NCBI RefSeq assembly: GCF_005503365.1
Contig: NZ_SCML01000011.1
Span: 1-64,000 of the forward strand
From: Hydrogenophaga sp. 2FB
GTDB taxonomy: Bacteria > Pseudomonadota > Gammaproteobacteria > Burkholderiales > Burkholderiaceae_C
DNA: 64,000 bases
Direction: 5' to 3'
The notes under the pieces are model-generated. The model was not told the origin of the DNA. It saw nothing but the letters and a program-made list of their open reading frames with translations, and did no database searches. Of the stretch, positions 17,682 through 26,820 are shown piece after piece. Position numbers and translations under genes: made by a program. Positions within the stretch are counted from its first letter, which is position 1; each line of letters opens with the position of its first letter.

Positions 17682-19406
17682 ATGGCGCACCTGACGCAGA
17701 TCCTGCTGTTGCTGGCGGTGGCGGTGGCGGTCGTGCTCGCCTGCCAGCGGCTGCAGGTTCCCACCAGCCTGGGCTACCTGCTCGTCGGCGTGATCCTCGG
17801 GCCGCACACCGTGGGTCCGACCATTCATGTGCCGGAGTTCGAGGCGCTGGCCGAGTTCGGCGTGGTGTTCCTGTTGTTCACGATCGGCCTGAATTTCTCG
17901 CTGCCGCAGCTGAACGCGCTGCGCCACCAGGTGCTGGGCCTGGGCACCGGGCAGGTCGCGCTCACCACGGCCGCGGTGGGCATCGCGGCCTGGCTGGCCG
18001 GCGTGCCCGGTGCGGCGGCCTTCGTCATCGGCGCGGCCTTCGCGCAGTCCTCGACGACCATCATCGCCAGCCTGCTCAAGGAGCGCGGCGAAGACAACGC
18101 GCCGCACGGCCGCCTCGGGCTGGCGATGTCGGTGTTCCAGGACGTCACCGCGGTGCCGTTCCTGGTGATCATTCCGGCGCTGGGCGTGGCGGTGGCCGCC
18201 GACGTGCTGGCGCTCGAGCTGGCCTGGGCGCTGGCCAAGGGTGCGCTGGCCTTTGCGCTGGTCTTCCTCGCCGGCCGCTGGCTGCTGCGGCCGCTGATGC
18301 ACCACGTGGCCGAGCGGCGCTCGGCCGAGATGTTCACGCTGACCGTGCTGCTGATCGCGCTGCTCGCGGCCTGGGCGACCGACGGCCTGGGCCTGTCGCT
18401 GGCGTTCGGCGGTTTCCTGGCCGGCATGATCCTCGGCGAGACCGAGTTCCGGCACCAGGTCGAGGCGGCGATCCGGCCTTTCCGCGACGTGCTGCTGGGC
18501 CTGTTCTTCGTCGGCATCGGCATGCGCTTCGACCCCGTGGCGGTCTGGCCCGTGCTGCACTGGGCGCTGCTGGGCGCGCTGGTGATCCTGCTGGCCAAGA
18601 CGCTCATCGTCGCGGCGATGATGCGCCGCATCGGGCTGGCGCCGCGGCTGGCCTGGCGCACCAGCCTGCTGCTGGCGGTGGGCGGCGAGTTCGGGCTGGC
18701 GCTGCTGGCCATCGCACTGGACGCGCGAGCCATTGACGCGCGGCTGGGCCAGATCGCGATCAGCGCTATCTTGCTGGCGATGGTGGCCGGCGCCGTGGTG
18801 ATCCGCTTCAACAGCGCGATCGCGGGCCTTCTTGCGAGGTCGGCAGGGCCGGCGCAAGCAGCGCCCGGCGCGCCGCAGGCCGAGTTGCCTTTGCCCGGAG
18901 CCGCCGACGCGTCCGCGCCCGTGGTGATCGGCGGCTACGGCCGTGTCGGGCACACCGTGGCAGTGCTGCTGCAGGCCAGCGGCGTGCCGTTCGTCGCCTT
19001 CGACACCGACCCCAAGCGTGTCGCGCAGGGCCGCGCCGACGGGCATGCGGTGGGCTACGGCGACATCGCCGACCCGGACCTGCTGGCGGCCATCCACGTC
19101 GAGCGCGCGGCGCTGGTGATCCTCACCGTCGACGAGGCGGCCACGGCGCTCAAGGCCATGAGCCTGCTACGCAAGGCCTGCCCGCAGGTGCCAGTAATCG
19201 CACGCGCGCGCAGTCTGGACGAGAGTGGCCAGCTGGTGGCGGCCGGCGCAGCCCATGCCCATCCCGAGGCGATCGAGGCCAGTCTGCGACTCGGGGCGAC
19301 GGCACTGCACATGCTGCACGTCGCGCCGGGGGACATCGAACAGATCGTCCAGGGCGTGAGGAACAGGGGCTACCGGCCGGTGGCCGAGACCGAACCCGAT
19401 CGCTGA
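17682..19406 (+). CDS. KefB-like monovalent cation:proton antiporter, CPA2 family (574 aa)
   Basis: Residues 1-385 form the 12-13 helix CPA2 exchanger core, with the early motif LLFTIGLNFSLPQL and the SSTTIIASLL segment. After a linker, residues 410-530 form a TrkA-N/RCK domain with the Rossmann motif VVIGGYGRVGHTV. KefB/C proteins release K+ in exchange for H+ when thiol-reactive compounds or acid stress occur. No separate KefF/G ancillary gene is nearby. It begins 38 bases after ftsH and precedes a usp gene, so a co-transcribed membrane-stress group is likely. Confidence 0.9.
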   Translation: MAHLTQILLLLAVAVAVVLACQRLQVPTSLGYLLVGVILGPHTVGPTIHVPEFEALAEFGVVFLLFTIGLNFSLPQLNALRHQVLGLGTGQVALTTAAVGIAAWLAGVPGAAAFVIGAAFAQSSTTIIASLLKERGEDNAPHGRLGLAMSVFQDVTAVPFLVIIPALGVAVAADVLALELAWALAKGALAFALVFLAGRWLLRPLMHHVAERRSAEMFTLTVLLIALLAAWATDGLGLSLAFGGFLAGMILGETEFRHQVEAAIRPFRDVLLGLFFVGIGMRFDPVAVWPVLHWALLGALVILLAKTLIVAAMMRRIGLAPRLAWRTSLLLAVGGEFGLALLAIALDARAIDARLGQIAISAILLAMVAGAVVIRFNSAIAGLLARSAGPAQAAPGAPQAELPLPGAADASAPVVIGGYGRVGHTVAVLLQASGVPFVAFDTDPKRVAQGRADGHAVGYGDIADPDLLAAIHVERAALVILTVDEAATALKAMSLLRKACPQVPVIARARSLDESGQLVAAGAAHAHPEAIEASLRLGATALHMLHVAPGDIEQIVQGVRNRGYRPVAETEPDR

Positions 19407-19490
19407 GGACCGAGGCCTTGAGGCGTCGCGACTGACCAGCAACAAGGCCGCAACCGGCGACGCCGTTATGCTGTCCACAACGAGAGCACC

Positions 19491-20399
19491 ATGGGAACAC
19501 GCGACATGCACACCCTGACCACGATTCTGGCCCCGACCGACTTCTCCGCGCCGTCGCGCCACGCCGCCGAGCGTGCGGCGCGACTGGCGCGCGACCATGG
19601 GGCGCGGTTGCACCTGATCCACGTCTTGCACGCCGGTGCGCTCGACCGCCTGCGCGGCCTGCTGGGCACGGACGTCGGCGTCGAGGCCGAGCTGATCCTC
19701 GATGCCAACCGGCAGATCGAGGCGCTGGCGGCGGACCTGCACGACGAGCGCGGCCCCGAGATCGAGACCAGCCTGCGCAACGGTTCGGTGCTGACCGAGG
19801 TGGGCGCGCAGGGCGATGCGATCGTCGCCGACCTGGTCGTGCTCGGCGCGCGCGGCGCAGGCTTCGTGCGCCGCATCGCGCTGGGCACGACCGCCGAGCG
19901 GCTGCTGCGCACGACGCGGCGGCCGCTGCTCGTCGTCAAGCAGAAGGCCCACGAACGGTATCGGCGCGTGCTCGTGCCGGTGGACTTTTCCGCTTCGTCT
20001 GCGGCCGCGATCGTGTTGGCGCGACGCGTCGCGCCGGGCGCGCATCTCGTGCTGCTGCACGCCTGGGAGGTGCCGTTCGAGAGCCGCATGCGCTTGGCCG
20101 GCGTCGACACGCAGCGCATCGAGCAATACCGGACGCAGGCGCGGCAGTCCGCTCACCAGCGCCTGCACGAAGCGGCGGCTGCGGCTGGCCTGCGGCCCGG
20201 CCAGTGGCAGCCCTGCCTGGTCATGCAGGATGCATCGCTGGCGATCGTCGAGCAGGAGCAGGAGACCGACTGCGACCTGATCGTCATCGGTAAGCAGGGG
20301 CAGGGCGTTGTCGTGGACTTCCTGCTCGGCAGCGTGACCAAGCATGTGCTCGCGGAGTCCGCCGGCGACGTGCTGGTGTCCACCGCGCGCGACGCGTGA
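19491..20399 (+). CDS. Tandem-domain universal stress protein (302 aa)
   Basis: Two UspA domains: LTTILAPTDFSAPSRHAAER at the start, with DLVVLGARGAGFVRRIALGT near residue 120; then RRVLVPVDFSASSAAAIVLA near 160, with DLIVIGKQGQGVVVDFLLGS near 265. Both keep the nucleotide-loop glycines. The start is ATG 19491; MHTLTT at 19506 is an alternative. The TGA stop overlaps the GTG start of the SLC13-type transporter, so these two are translationally coupled, which suggests a regulatory link to it. Confidence 0.9.
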   Translation: MGTRDMHTLTTILAPTDFSAPSRHAAERAARLARDHGARLHLIHVLHAGALDRLRGLLGTDVGVEAELILDANRQIEALAADLHDERGPEIETSLRNGSVLTEVGAQGDAIVADLVVLGARGAGFVRRIALGTTAERLLRTTRRPLLVVKQKAHERYRRVLVPVDFSASSAAAIVLARRVAPGAHLVLLHAWEVPFESRMRLAGVDTQRIEQYRTQARQSAHQRLHEAAAAAGLRPGQWQPCLVMQDASLAIVEQEQETDCDLIVIGKQGQGVVVDFLLGSVTKHVLAESAGDVLVSTARDA

Positions 20400-21790
20400 T
20401 CGCTGCGCCCGGCCCGGCCGCGCGCACGCTGGGCTGTGTGGTCTTGGCAGGTGCGGTGCACGCCGTCGCGCCGCACCCCGACGCCCTGAGTGCCGGGCTG
20501 GCGCTGTTCGCGCTGATCGGCTCGCTGTGGATGACGCAGGCGCTGCACCTGAGCGTCACCGCGCTGCTCGTGCCGCTGCTGGCGGTGCTGGCCGGATTGC
20601 TGACCGTGCCGGCCGCGCTGGCGTCTTTCGCGCATCCGGTGATCTTCCTGTTCCTGGGCGGGTTTGCGCTGGCAGCGGCGTTGCAGCACCAGGGATTGGA
20701 CCGGGCGCTCGCGGGCGCCGTGCTGCGGCACGCGCGCGGTCGGCGCGAGGTGGCAGTGCTGTTGTTGTTCGCGCTGACGGCCGCGCTGTCGCTGTGGATC
20801 AGCAACACGGCGGCAGCGGCGATGATGGTGCCGCTGGCGCTGGGTCTGTTGCGCGGCGCAGGTGATGCACAGGGGGAGGGGCAGGGCGAAGAGCCCGGTG
20901 AGGGGCAGGGTTCAGAGGTCGGCTCCCGCGAGCGCGCCTTCGTGCTGTTGGGCGTGGCCTACAGCGCCAGCATCGGCGGCATCGGCACGCTCGTCGGCAG
21001 CCCGCCCAATGCCATTGCTGCGGCGCACGCCGGCATCTCGTTCGCGCAGTGGCTGCGCATCGGCCTGCCGGCGGTGGCACTGCTGCTGCCGCTGACGGTC
21101 GGTGTGCTGTACCTGGTGCTGCGCCCGCGCCTGGCAGGCCGGACGGTGCTGCATGACGAGCCGCTGGTCTGGACGCGCGGTCGGCGCCTGACCGTCGGCG
21201 TGTTCGCGTTCGCCGGCGCCGGATGGATCTTCGCCGGGCCACTGGCGCGCGCGTTGGGCATCACCACCGACATCGACAGCATCGTCGCGCTGGCCGCCAT
21301 GGTGGCACTGGTGGCCGGCGGTGCGATCGACTGGCCGCAACTCGAACGCCGCGTGCACTGGGGCGTGCTGCTGCTGTTCGGCGGCGGGCTGGCGCTCGGC
21401 CGCGTGATAGATTCCAGTGGCGCCAGCCGATTTCTCGCCGATGCGCTGGTACAGGCGTTGCACGGCGCGCCGCCGTTGCTGGTGTTGCTGGGCGTGGTGG
21501 CCTTCGTCGTCTTCTTGACCGAGCTGGTGAGCAACACTGCGGTGGCGGCCCTGCTCGTGCCGGTCTTCCTCGTGGTCGGCGAGGCGCTCAGGCTGCCTGG
21601 CGCGCTGCTGGCGTCGGCCATCGCGGTGGCCGCTTCCTGCGCTTTCATGCTGCCGGTGGCGACGCCACCGAACGCCATCGTCTTCGGCACCGATCAGGTA
21701 TCGCAGGCAACGATGATGCGCTGCGGGCTGGTGCTGAACCTGGTGTGCATCGCCGTCATTGCCGCCGTCGCGAGTGCGGCTTTCGGGTGA
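20396..21790 (+). CDS. SLC13/DASS-family sodium-coupled anion transporter (464 aa)
   Basis: DASS transporters import dicarboxylates or sulfate-like anions with Na+. Both SNT signature loops are present: WISNTAAAAMMVPLALG near residue 130 and ELVSNTAVAALLVPVF near 380. So are the paired GSPPNAIA and ATPPNAIVFG motifs. About eleven helices are visible. A low-complexity hydrophilic loop (GEGQGEEPGEGQGSE, near residues 160-175), encoded by imperfect short repeats, is inserted between helices and is unusual. The GTG start overlaps the usp stop. Substrate cannot be read from the sequence. Confidence 0.85.
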   Translation: MIAAPGPAARTLGCVVLAGAVHAVAPHPDALSAGLALFALIGSLWMTQALHLSVTALLVPLLAVLAGLLTVPAALASFAHPVIFLFLGGFALAAALQHQGLDRALAGAVLRHARGRREVAVLLLFALTAALSLWISNTAAAAMMVPLALGLLRGAGDAQGEGQGEEPGEGQGSEVGSRERAFVLLGVAYSASIGGIGTLVGSPPNAIAAAHAGISFAQWLRIGLPAVALLLPLTVGVLYLVLRPRLAGRTVLHDEPLVWTRGRRLTVGVFAFAGAGWIFAGPLARALGITTDIDSIVALAAMVALVAGGAIDWPQLERRVHWGVLLLFGGGLALGRVIDSSGASRFLADALVQALHGAPPLLVLLGVVAFVVFLTELVSNTAVAALLVPVFLVVGEALRLPGALLASAIAVAASCAFMLPVATPPNAIVFGTDQVSQATMMRCGLVLNLVCIAVIAAVASAAFG

Positions 21791-22155
21791 TCGTGCGCGC
21801 ATTGGGGCACCGGGCGCGGCCAGTGCGAGCCGCTGCGCTGCGAGCCGCACAGGCTCGCAGCGAGAACGTTGACGAGCATCAACCGGCGCTCGGCTGGGTC
21901 GCCGAGGATGGGAACGAACCCGCCGCGAGCGCGTCCAAACAATGTCTGCGCACCATTGCTTGCCGGCATGGGTCGCCGCACGATCGGGCTTGCGGCCGCG
22001 AAGAAACTAGGAGGGGCCAGAGATCAACAGGCGAGCGCCGCGCGGCGGAACGCAACGCAAACGGCCTTCGTTGACGGATGCGCATACCCTGGTCGCGCCT
22101 TCGCCATTCTTGGCCGCTCCGCGCGGCCGGCGCGCGCGATACCTGGGAGTACCGA
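21791..22155. other. Intergenic region containing an FNR-type site
   Basis: About 365 bases separate the SLC13-type gene from the methyltransferase. Frames here lack family signatures. An inverted repeat built on GCGAGCC/GGCTCGC lies at about 21839-21858, and a TTGAC-N4-ATCAA site follows at 21869-21882 (separate entry). The region therefore probably holds the promoter of the methyltransferase/symporter pair. Confidence 0.5.
21869..21882. promoter_or_regulatory. Candidate Crp/Fnr-type operator (TTGAC-GAGC-ATCAA)
   Basis: The 14-base sequence TTGACGAGCATCAA fits the TTGAY-N4-RTCAA pattern of FNR/ANR/DNR-class sites at every defined position. It is about 270 bases upstream of the proposed methyltransferase start, so an intervening promoter or leader would be needed. 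A Crp/Fnr-family regulator is encoded at 43853-44728 in this window. Binding is inferred from pattern only. Confidence 0.5.
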
Positions 22156-22815
22156 GTGCCCACCGAACTGAAGAATCAGGTCATTGCCGTGTCTCGATCT
22201 GCCACCGCTTCCACCGCTGCCACGCCCCGCGGCGGCGTCCGCATCTTTGCCCCCGGCATCTCGCACCCCGCCGATGGCGTGGCGTTCCTGCGTGAATTCC
22301 TGTTGCGCCCAGGTACCGTCGCTTCCGTCGCGCCGAGTTCGGTTTACCTCGAGCAGCGCGTGGTGCGGGCTGCCGCGCTGACCGATGCGCGCGTCGTCGT
22401 CGAACTCGGCCCCGGCACGGGCGGTGCGACTCGCGCCCTGCTGCGGGCCATGCCGCCGCTGGCAATCGAGTCGAACCCGCGCTTCTGCGCACGGCTGCGG
22501 CAGCGCGTCGCCGACCCGCGGCTCGTCGTGCAGGAGGGCAGTACCGTCGATTTGCTGGCACACCTCGAACACTGGCAGATGCCGGCTCCTGATGTGGTGG
22601 TCTCCGGCATTCCGTTCTTGACGCTGCCGGTCGACGCGGCACAACGTGTGGCCGCGTCGATCGATGCCTGCCTTGCAACGGGCGGTCGCTTCGTCGCCTA
22701 CCAGTTGCACGCCCACGTGGCAGCCTGTGCCGAGCTGCACCTGGGCGCGCCACGGGTCGACTGGGAGTGGCGCAACCTGCCGCCGATGCGTGTCTTCCGC
22801 TGGGTCAAGCCGTGA
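22156..22815 (+). CDS. SAM-dependent methyltransferase, rRNA-dimethylase/PmtA-like (219 aa)
   Basis: The class I methyltransferase motif I is clear: VVVELGPGTGGATRALL near residue 75, followed by the acidic IESNPRFCARL (motif II) and DVVVSGIPFLTLP (motif IV-like). This pattern resembles phospholipid N-methyltransferases and KsgA-like proteins found in Burkholderiales. The GTG at 22156 is preferred because upstream codons are arginine- and tryptophan-rich; ATG 22078 is in frame as an alternative. The stop overlaps the GTG of the sodium symporter gene. Substrate is unknown. Confidence 0.75.
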   Translation: MPTELKNQVIAVSRSATASTAATPRGGVRIFAPGISHPADGVAFLREFLLRPGTVASVAPSSVYLEQRVVRAAALTDARVVVELGPGTGGATRALLRAMPPLAIESNPRFCARLRQRVADPRLVVQEGSTVDLLAHLEHWQMPAPDVVVSGIPFLTLPVDAAQRVAASIDACLATGGRFVAYQLHAHVAACAELHLGAPRVDWEWRNLPPMRVFRWVKP

Positions 22816-24099
22816 CCTTGAGGCCGATGGAAGCGACGCCACGCGAGCAGTGGTCGGGCCACACGGCGTTCGCGCTGGCCACGGTCGCCAGCGCGGTCGG
22901 TCTCGGCAACATCTGGCGCTTTGCCTACGGCGCCGGCGCATTTCTGCTGGCCCACCTGGCGGCGGTGGCCATTCTCGGGCTGCCTCTGATGCTGGCCGAG
23001 TTCGCACTCGGCCGCCGCGCACGCGCGGACGTCGTGTCGGCGTATGGGCTCGGGATGCGCTCGCCGCGCTGGGCCTGGGCTGGCTGGCCGTGACGACCAC
23101 CCTTGCGATCCTGAGCTTTTGCGCGGTGATCGCCGGCTGGGTCTGGCGCTACTTCGGTACCTATCTCGGCAGCCACCTCGGCGGTGCCGCAGTAGGCTGC
23201 GGGCGCCAGGCGGTCGCCGATCAATTCGTGCGCTTCCTGGCCTCGCCTCAGACGATGCTCTGGCAACTGCTGGTGCTCGGGCTGGCCATCGCGGTCTTCG
23301 TCGCTGGTGTGCGCAACGGCATCGAGCGCGTGGCGCGGATCGTGATGCCGCTGGTGCGGCCACCGTGAGCGCGCTGGCGGCCTACGACCTGACGCTCGGC
23401 GGCACGCAAGAGGCCATGGCCTTCCTCTTCGCCCCGGACTTGACGGCGCTAGCGCGTCCGAAAGTATGGTTGGCGGCGTTAGGGCAGGCGTTCTTCTCGC
23501 TCGGCGTGGGCGTCGGCACGCTGACGACCTGCGGCAGCTACGTGCCGGGCGAGGCCCGGCTGGCGCGTTCGGCGCTGCTGGTGGCGGCGCTCGACACGGG
23601 CTTTGCGTTGACGGCGGGCCTGGCTATATTTCCGGCCGTGTTCGCCTTCGGGCTCGATCTGGCCCAGGGGCCGGCGCTGGCCTTCGTCAAGCTGCCGCAG
23701 GTGTTCGCGGTGATGCCGGGCGGCGCCTCGGTCGGACTGGCCTTCTTTGCCCTGCTGGCCTTCGCCGCGCTGTCGCTGACAATCGCGCTCATCGAGGTGG
23801 CCGTTTCCGCGCTGATGAAGGCACGCGGCTGGTCGCGCCGGCACGCCGCGCTCGTCGTGAGCACCATGGCCTTTGTCGCCGGCGTTCCCTCGGCATTGTC
23901 GGGCGGTGCGCTCCAGGCCTGGCGCCCGTTCGGCTTCGGCGTGCTGGAGGCGGTCGACCGCTTCGCTTCGAACCTGCTGCTGCCGGCCAGCGGTCTGTGC
24001 CGGGCGCTGGCCGTCGGGAGGGCCTGGCGCGGGATGCTGCGTTGGGCCGTGCCGGCGGTGCTCGCGGCAGTATTTGCCGGCAGCGCGCTGATCGGCTGA
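22812..24099 (+). pseudogene. Sodium:neurotransmitter symporter family (SNF/NSS) gene with two frameshifts
   Basis: Starting at GTG 22812, the first frame shows the NSS hallmark ASAVGLGNIWRFAYGAGAF and then breaks near 23060-23095. The protein resumes in a second frame (LAVTTTLAILSFCAVIAGW) and breaks again near 23350-23370. A third frame then runs to 24099 (GTQEAMAFLFAPDL, GVGVGTLTTCGSY, GPALAFVKLPQVFAVMPGG). Both breaks shift the frame the same way, as single-base losses would. All helices appear present across the three frames. LeuT-type proteins import amino acids or amines with Na+. Either a young pseudogene or two sequence errors. Confidence 0.8.
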
Positions 24100-24211
24100 T
24101 GTGCTGAGGCCCCGCGTCGCTCGTGGTGATCTGCGCGGCACCGGCCCCGGCTGATTCTGCTGCAGCCTTGCGCCGGTCATCCGGGCCGACCCTGTCATAA
24201 GTCCGCCTGGG

Positions 24212-24865
24212 ATGCCGGATCGTCCCGTCGCCCCGCTGTGGCCGGTGGCCCTGCTCGTGGCGCTGGCCTTGACCGGCATTGCCGTGCAGGCGTTCGAGCT
24301 CGTCGACGCCCGTGCGTTGCTGGACTGGGCGCGCGGGCTGGCGGCGCACTGGTGGTTTGCCGTGGCGCTGGTTCTGCTGCAGGTCGTGCTTTTCACGTTT
24401 GCGCTGCCGGGCTCGGCCGTGCGCTGGCTGGTCGCGCCGCTGTATTCGCCCACCGCGGCTGCGCTGATCCTGACGGCTGGAGGCTGTATCGGCGTGCTCG
24501 GTGCGTATGCGTTCGCGCGCCGCCTCACCGGGGCGGCGATGGCACGGCTGCAGGCCAGCCGAGGCTACCGGCTGATGCAGCACGAGGGAGGCTTCCTGCT
24601 TCAATGCGCTTTGCGCTTTGCGCCCGGGTTTCCGCACTCGGTGCTCAACTACGGCGCGGGCACGCTGCGGCTGCCGCTGGTGCCATTCCTGGTCTCGACG
24701 GTGATCGGTTTTGCCCTCAAGGCCTGGCTGTACAGCCAGGCCATTCACGCGGCACTGGCGGCCGGTCGAGTGGCCGATCTGTTCAGCACCCAGACCCTGT
24801 GGCCACTTCTCGCCGCCGTCGCCATCGCGCTGGCGGCTCGGGCGTGGGCCAGGCGTCGGCGCTGA
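24212..24865 (+). CDS. TVP38/TMEM64-family (VTT domain) membrane protein (217 aa)
   Basis: The protein has five to six hydrophobic segments. It contains the VTT-domain signature LRFAPGFPHSVLNYGAG near residues 132-148, which corresponds to the conserved F/L-R-x2-P-x2-P ... N-Y-x2-G motif of the family. Such proteins act in membrane lipid or ion homeostasis; some DedA relatives are undecaprenyl-phosphate or lipid flippases. It begins about 110 bases after the symporter pseudogene and converges on dgkA. Confidence 0.85.
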   Translation: MPDRPVAPLWPVALLVALALTGIAVQAFELVDARALLDWARGLAAHWWFAVALVLLQVVLFTFALPGSAVRWLVAPLYSPTAAALILTAGGCIGVLGAYAFARRLTGAAMARLQASRGYRLMQHEGGFLLQCALRFAPGFPHSVLNYGAGTLRLPLVPFLVSTVIGFALKAWLYSQAIHAALAAGRVADLFSTQTLWPLLAAVAIALAARAWARRRR

Positions 24866-24902
24866 TGTCGCGACTTCGGCGTTGCTGCCCGGCGGCGTCG
24901 CT

Positions 24903-25304
24903 TCAGCCAGTCCGCAAGGCGGCCAGGCGAGGCCACAGTTCCATCAGTTCCACCACGAGCACGATGGCCCAGGCCAGGATCGCGATGCCGGTGGCGGCGG
25001 CCGCGACGTCCTTGATGATGCCGATCTTGTCGTTGTGGCGCGTTTCGACGAAGTCGCACAGCGCCTCGATCGCGGTGTTGAAGATCTCCGCCGCCAGCAC
25101 GACGCCGGTGGCCAGCAGGATGACCGCGGCGTCCACCCAGGCGCGCAGCCACAGCGCCAGGCCCAGCACCAACAGCGACAACACGGCCTTGTAGAGCACG
25201 CTGAAGTCGTTCAACACCGCATAGCGCAGGCCGGCGAGGACCACCGCGAGCTTGCGCAGCGGGTGCCAGCCGGGCTCGCCGGTGCCGAGAAACTTGTTCC
25301 TCAT
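24903..25304 (-). CDS. dgkA: Diacylglycerol kinase, DgkA family (133 aa)
   Basis: DgkA is a small trimeric three-helix membrane kinase that recycles diacylglycerol to phosphatidic acid. The catalytic signature AAEIFNTAIEALCDF near residues 70-84 is complete, followed by NDKIGIIKDVAAAA, and three hydrophobic segments occur in order. Length is slightly above the 122 residues of E. coli DgkA. It starts 39 bases after the Ca/Na antiporter stop, so the two are probably in one operon. Confidence 0.92.
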   Translation of the reverse strand: MRNKFLGTGEPGWHPLRKLAVVLAGLRYAVLNDFSVLYKAVLSLLVLGLALWLRAWVDAAVILLATGVVLAAEIFNTAIEALCDFVETRHNDKIGIIKDVAAAATGIAILAWAIVLVVELMELWPRLAALRTG

Positions 25305-25343
25305 GGGGTTCTCCAGGCCGGGGCGCCGCGGTCCGCTCCGGCT

Positions 25344-26429
25344 TCAGTGCGCCGGTGTCCTGCGGCGCAGCAGAACCGCCACCAGCGTGATCACCGTCAG
25401 CGGCAGCACGAAGCCGGTCATCGCCAGCGTGTAGGTGCGCAGTGCGTCGTGCTGCTGCGCGGCGAGGATCAGGTAGGCCACGTAGCCGACGTAGTACAGC
25501 ACGAAGACCGCGCCCTCCCAGCGCGCGATCTCGCGGCCGGTCAGGAACACCGGCACGCAGGCCAACGCCACGGCCAGCATGACCCAGATGTCGAAGGCCT
25601 GCACCGAAGGCGGAACGATCAGTCCGGCGTCGCCCGCGGCCAGCCCCGCGAGGCCCACGCAGCCCAGGATGTTGAAGGTGTTGCTGCCGATGACGTTGCC
25701 GACCGCGATGTCGCGCTCGCCCTTGATCGCGGCGGCAATTGAAGTGGCCACTTCGGGCAGCGAGGTGCCGGCGGCGACGATGGTCAGGCCGATCACCAGG
25801 TCGCTGACGCCCATTGCCTTGGCGAAGGTCACCGCGGCCTCGACCAGCCATTGCGCGCCCAGCACCAGAGCGGCGAGGCCTGCCAGCACGAGGCCGATCT
25901 GCACGAGCGGCGGACGGTCCCAGGTGGTTGTCACCGCGGGCGCGAGCGCTTCGGTGTATTCATCCTGCGCGGCGCGGGTCTGGCGCCGCGACTGCACCAC
26001 CAGGAAGACGGTGTAGCCGATGAGCAGCGCCAGCAGCAGCGCCGCATCCAGCAGGCCGATCCGCCCGTCGAGCGACAGCAGCAGCAGCAGCAGCGAGGCA
26101 CCGATCATGATCGGAACCTCCTGGCGGATGAGCTGAATGTTCACGACCAGCGGCACGATCAGCGCGCTGACACCGAGAATGAACAGGACGTTGAAGACGT
26201 TGCTGCCTACGACGTTGCCGATCGCGATGTCGACCCGCCCATCCAGCACGGCGCCCACCGACACGGCCACTTCCGGGGCGCTGGTGCCGAAGGCGACGAC
26301 GGTCAGTCCGACGACGAGTGGCGAGATGCCAAAGGACAACGCCAGCTTCGACGCGCCGCGCACCAGCAGGCCGGCACCTACGACCAACGCGAGCAGGCCG
26401 CCCACGAACATCAAGAACTGCATATCCAC
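25344..26429 (-). CDS. Calcium/sodium antiporter, CaCA family, YrbG-like (361 aa)
   Basis: CaCA antiporters expel Ca2+ in exchange for Na+ or H+. The two inverted alpha repeats are intact: VVAFGTSAPEVAVSVGAV with GNVVGSNVFNVLFILG, and TIVAAGTSLPEVATSIAAA with GNVIGSNTFNILGCVG. About ten helices are predicted. A CTG/CAG-type repeat encodes a run of six leucines near residue 110. A drastically shortened relative lies at 54128-54472. Downstream it is followed by dgkA. Confidence 0.93.
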   Translation of the reverse strand: MDMQFLMFVGGLLALVVGAGLLVRGASKLALSFGISPLVVGLTVVAFGTSAPEVAVSVGAVLDGRVDIAIGNVVGSNVFNVLFILGVSALIVPLVVNIQLIRQEVPIMIGASLLLLLLSLDGRIGLLDAALLLALLIGYTVFLVVQSRRQTRAAQDEYTEALAPAVTTTWDRPPLVQIGLVLAGLAALVLGAQWLVEAAVTFAKAMGVSDLVIGLTIVAAGTSLPEVATSIAAAIKGERDIAVGNVIGSNTFNILGCVGLAGLAAGDAGLIVPPSVQAFDIWVMLAVALACVPVFLTGREIARWEGAVFVLYYVGYVAYLILAAQQHDALRTYTLAMTGFVLPLTVITLVAVLLRRRTPAH

Positions 26430-26574
26430 TCCTATCGTTGTTCACCGCACGTTCGCTGTGTTTGGTTCATGCCATGCCATGCCAAGGATGTCCATTTGCG
26501 GCGTCGTCGTACGCTCCAAGCAGTGTAGCTGACCGCGTGCGTCAGTCCTGCCGACGCGTCGGCAGGGCCTCGCC

Positions 26575-26820
26575 GTCGGCCGCCCCACTGCACCACTGCG
26601 CAAGCAGGATGGCGAGGATCACCCGCACAACGAACGGCACCAGCAGGAATGGGATCTTCGACACCCCGCTGATGACCCAAGGGCGCACGAGGTTGTCGAT
26701 CCAGCTCACCGCCAGCGCGCATCACAGTCGCAGGCCAACGCCTGCGGCCGTGCCGCCGCCTGCCAGCAGCCACACGCCGATCGAGCCCCAGAACAGGGGT
26801 GCTGCTGCGCCTGCCACCTA
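26575..26820 (-). pseudogene. AI-2E/PerM-family transporter, C-terminal remnant
   Basis: The minus strand reads AAAPLFWGSIGVWLLAGGGT, a stop codon (TGA near 26718), then SWIDNLVRPWVISGVSKIPF and LLVPF. This is the last third of an AI-2E family (PF01594) exporter, whose hallmark is the D-N-x-x-R-P-x-x-I-S-G segment. The N-terminal two thirds are missing and there is an internal stop, so it is dead. It abuts the equally broken L,D-transpeptidase, so a deletion may have joined the two. Confidence 0.7.

Noticed and set aside
26070..26100. Run of CAG/CTG triplets as a microsatellite of interest
   Set aside because: It simply encodes a leucine run in a membrane helix of the Ca/Na antiporter, common in GC-rich genomes.
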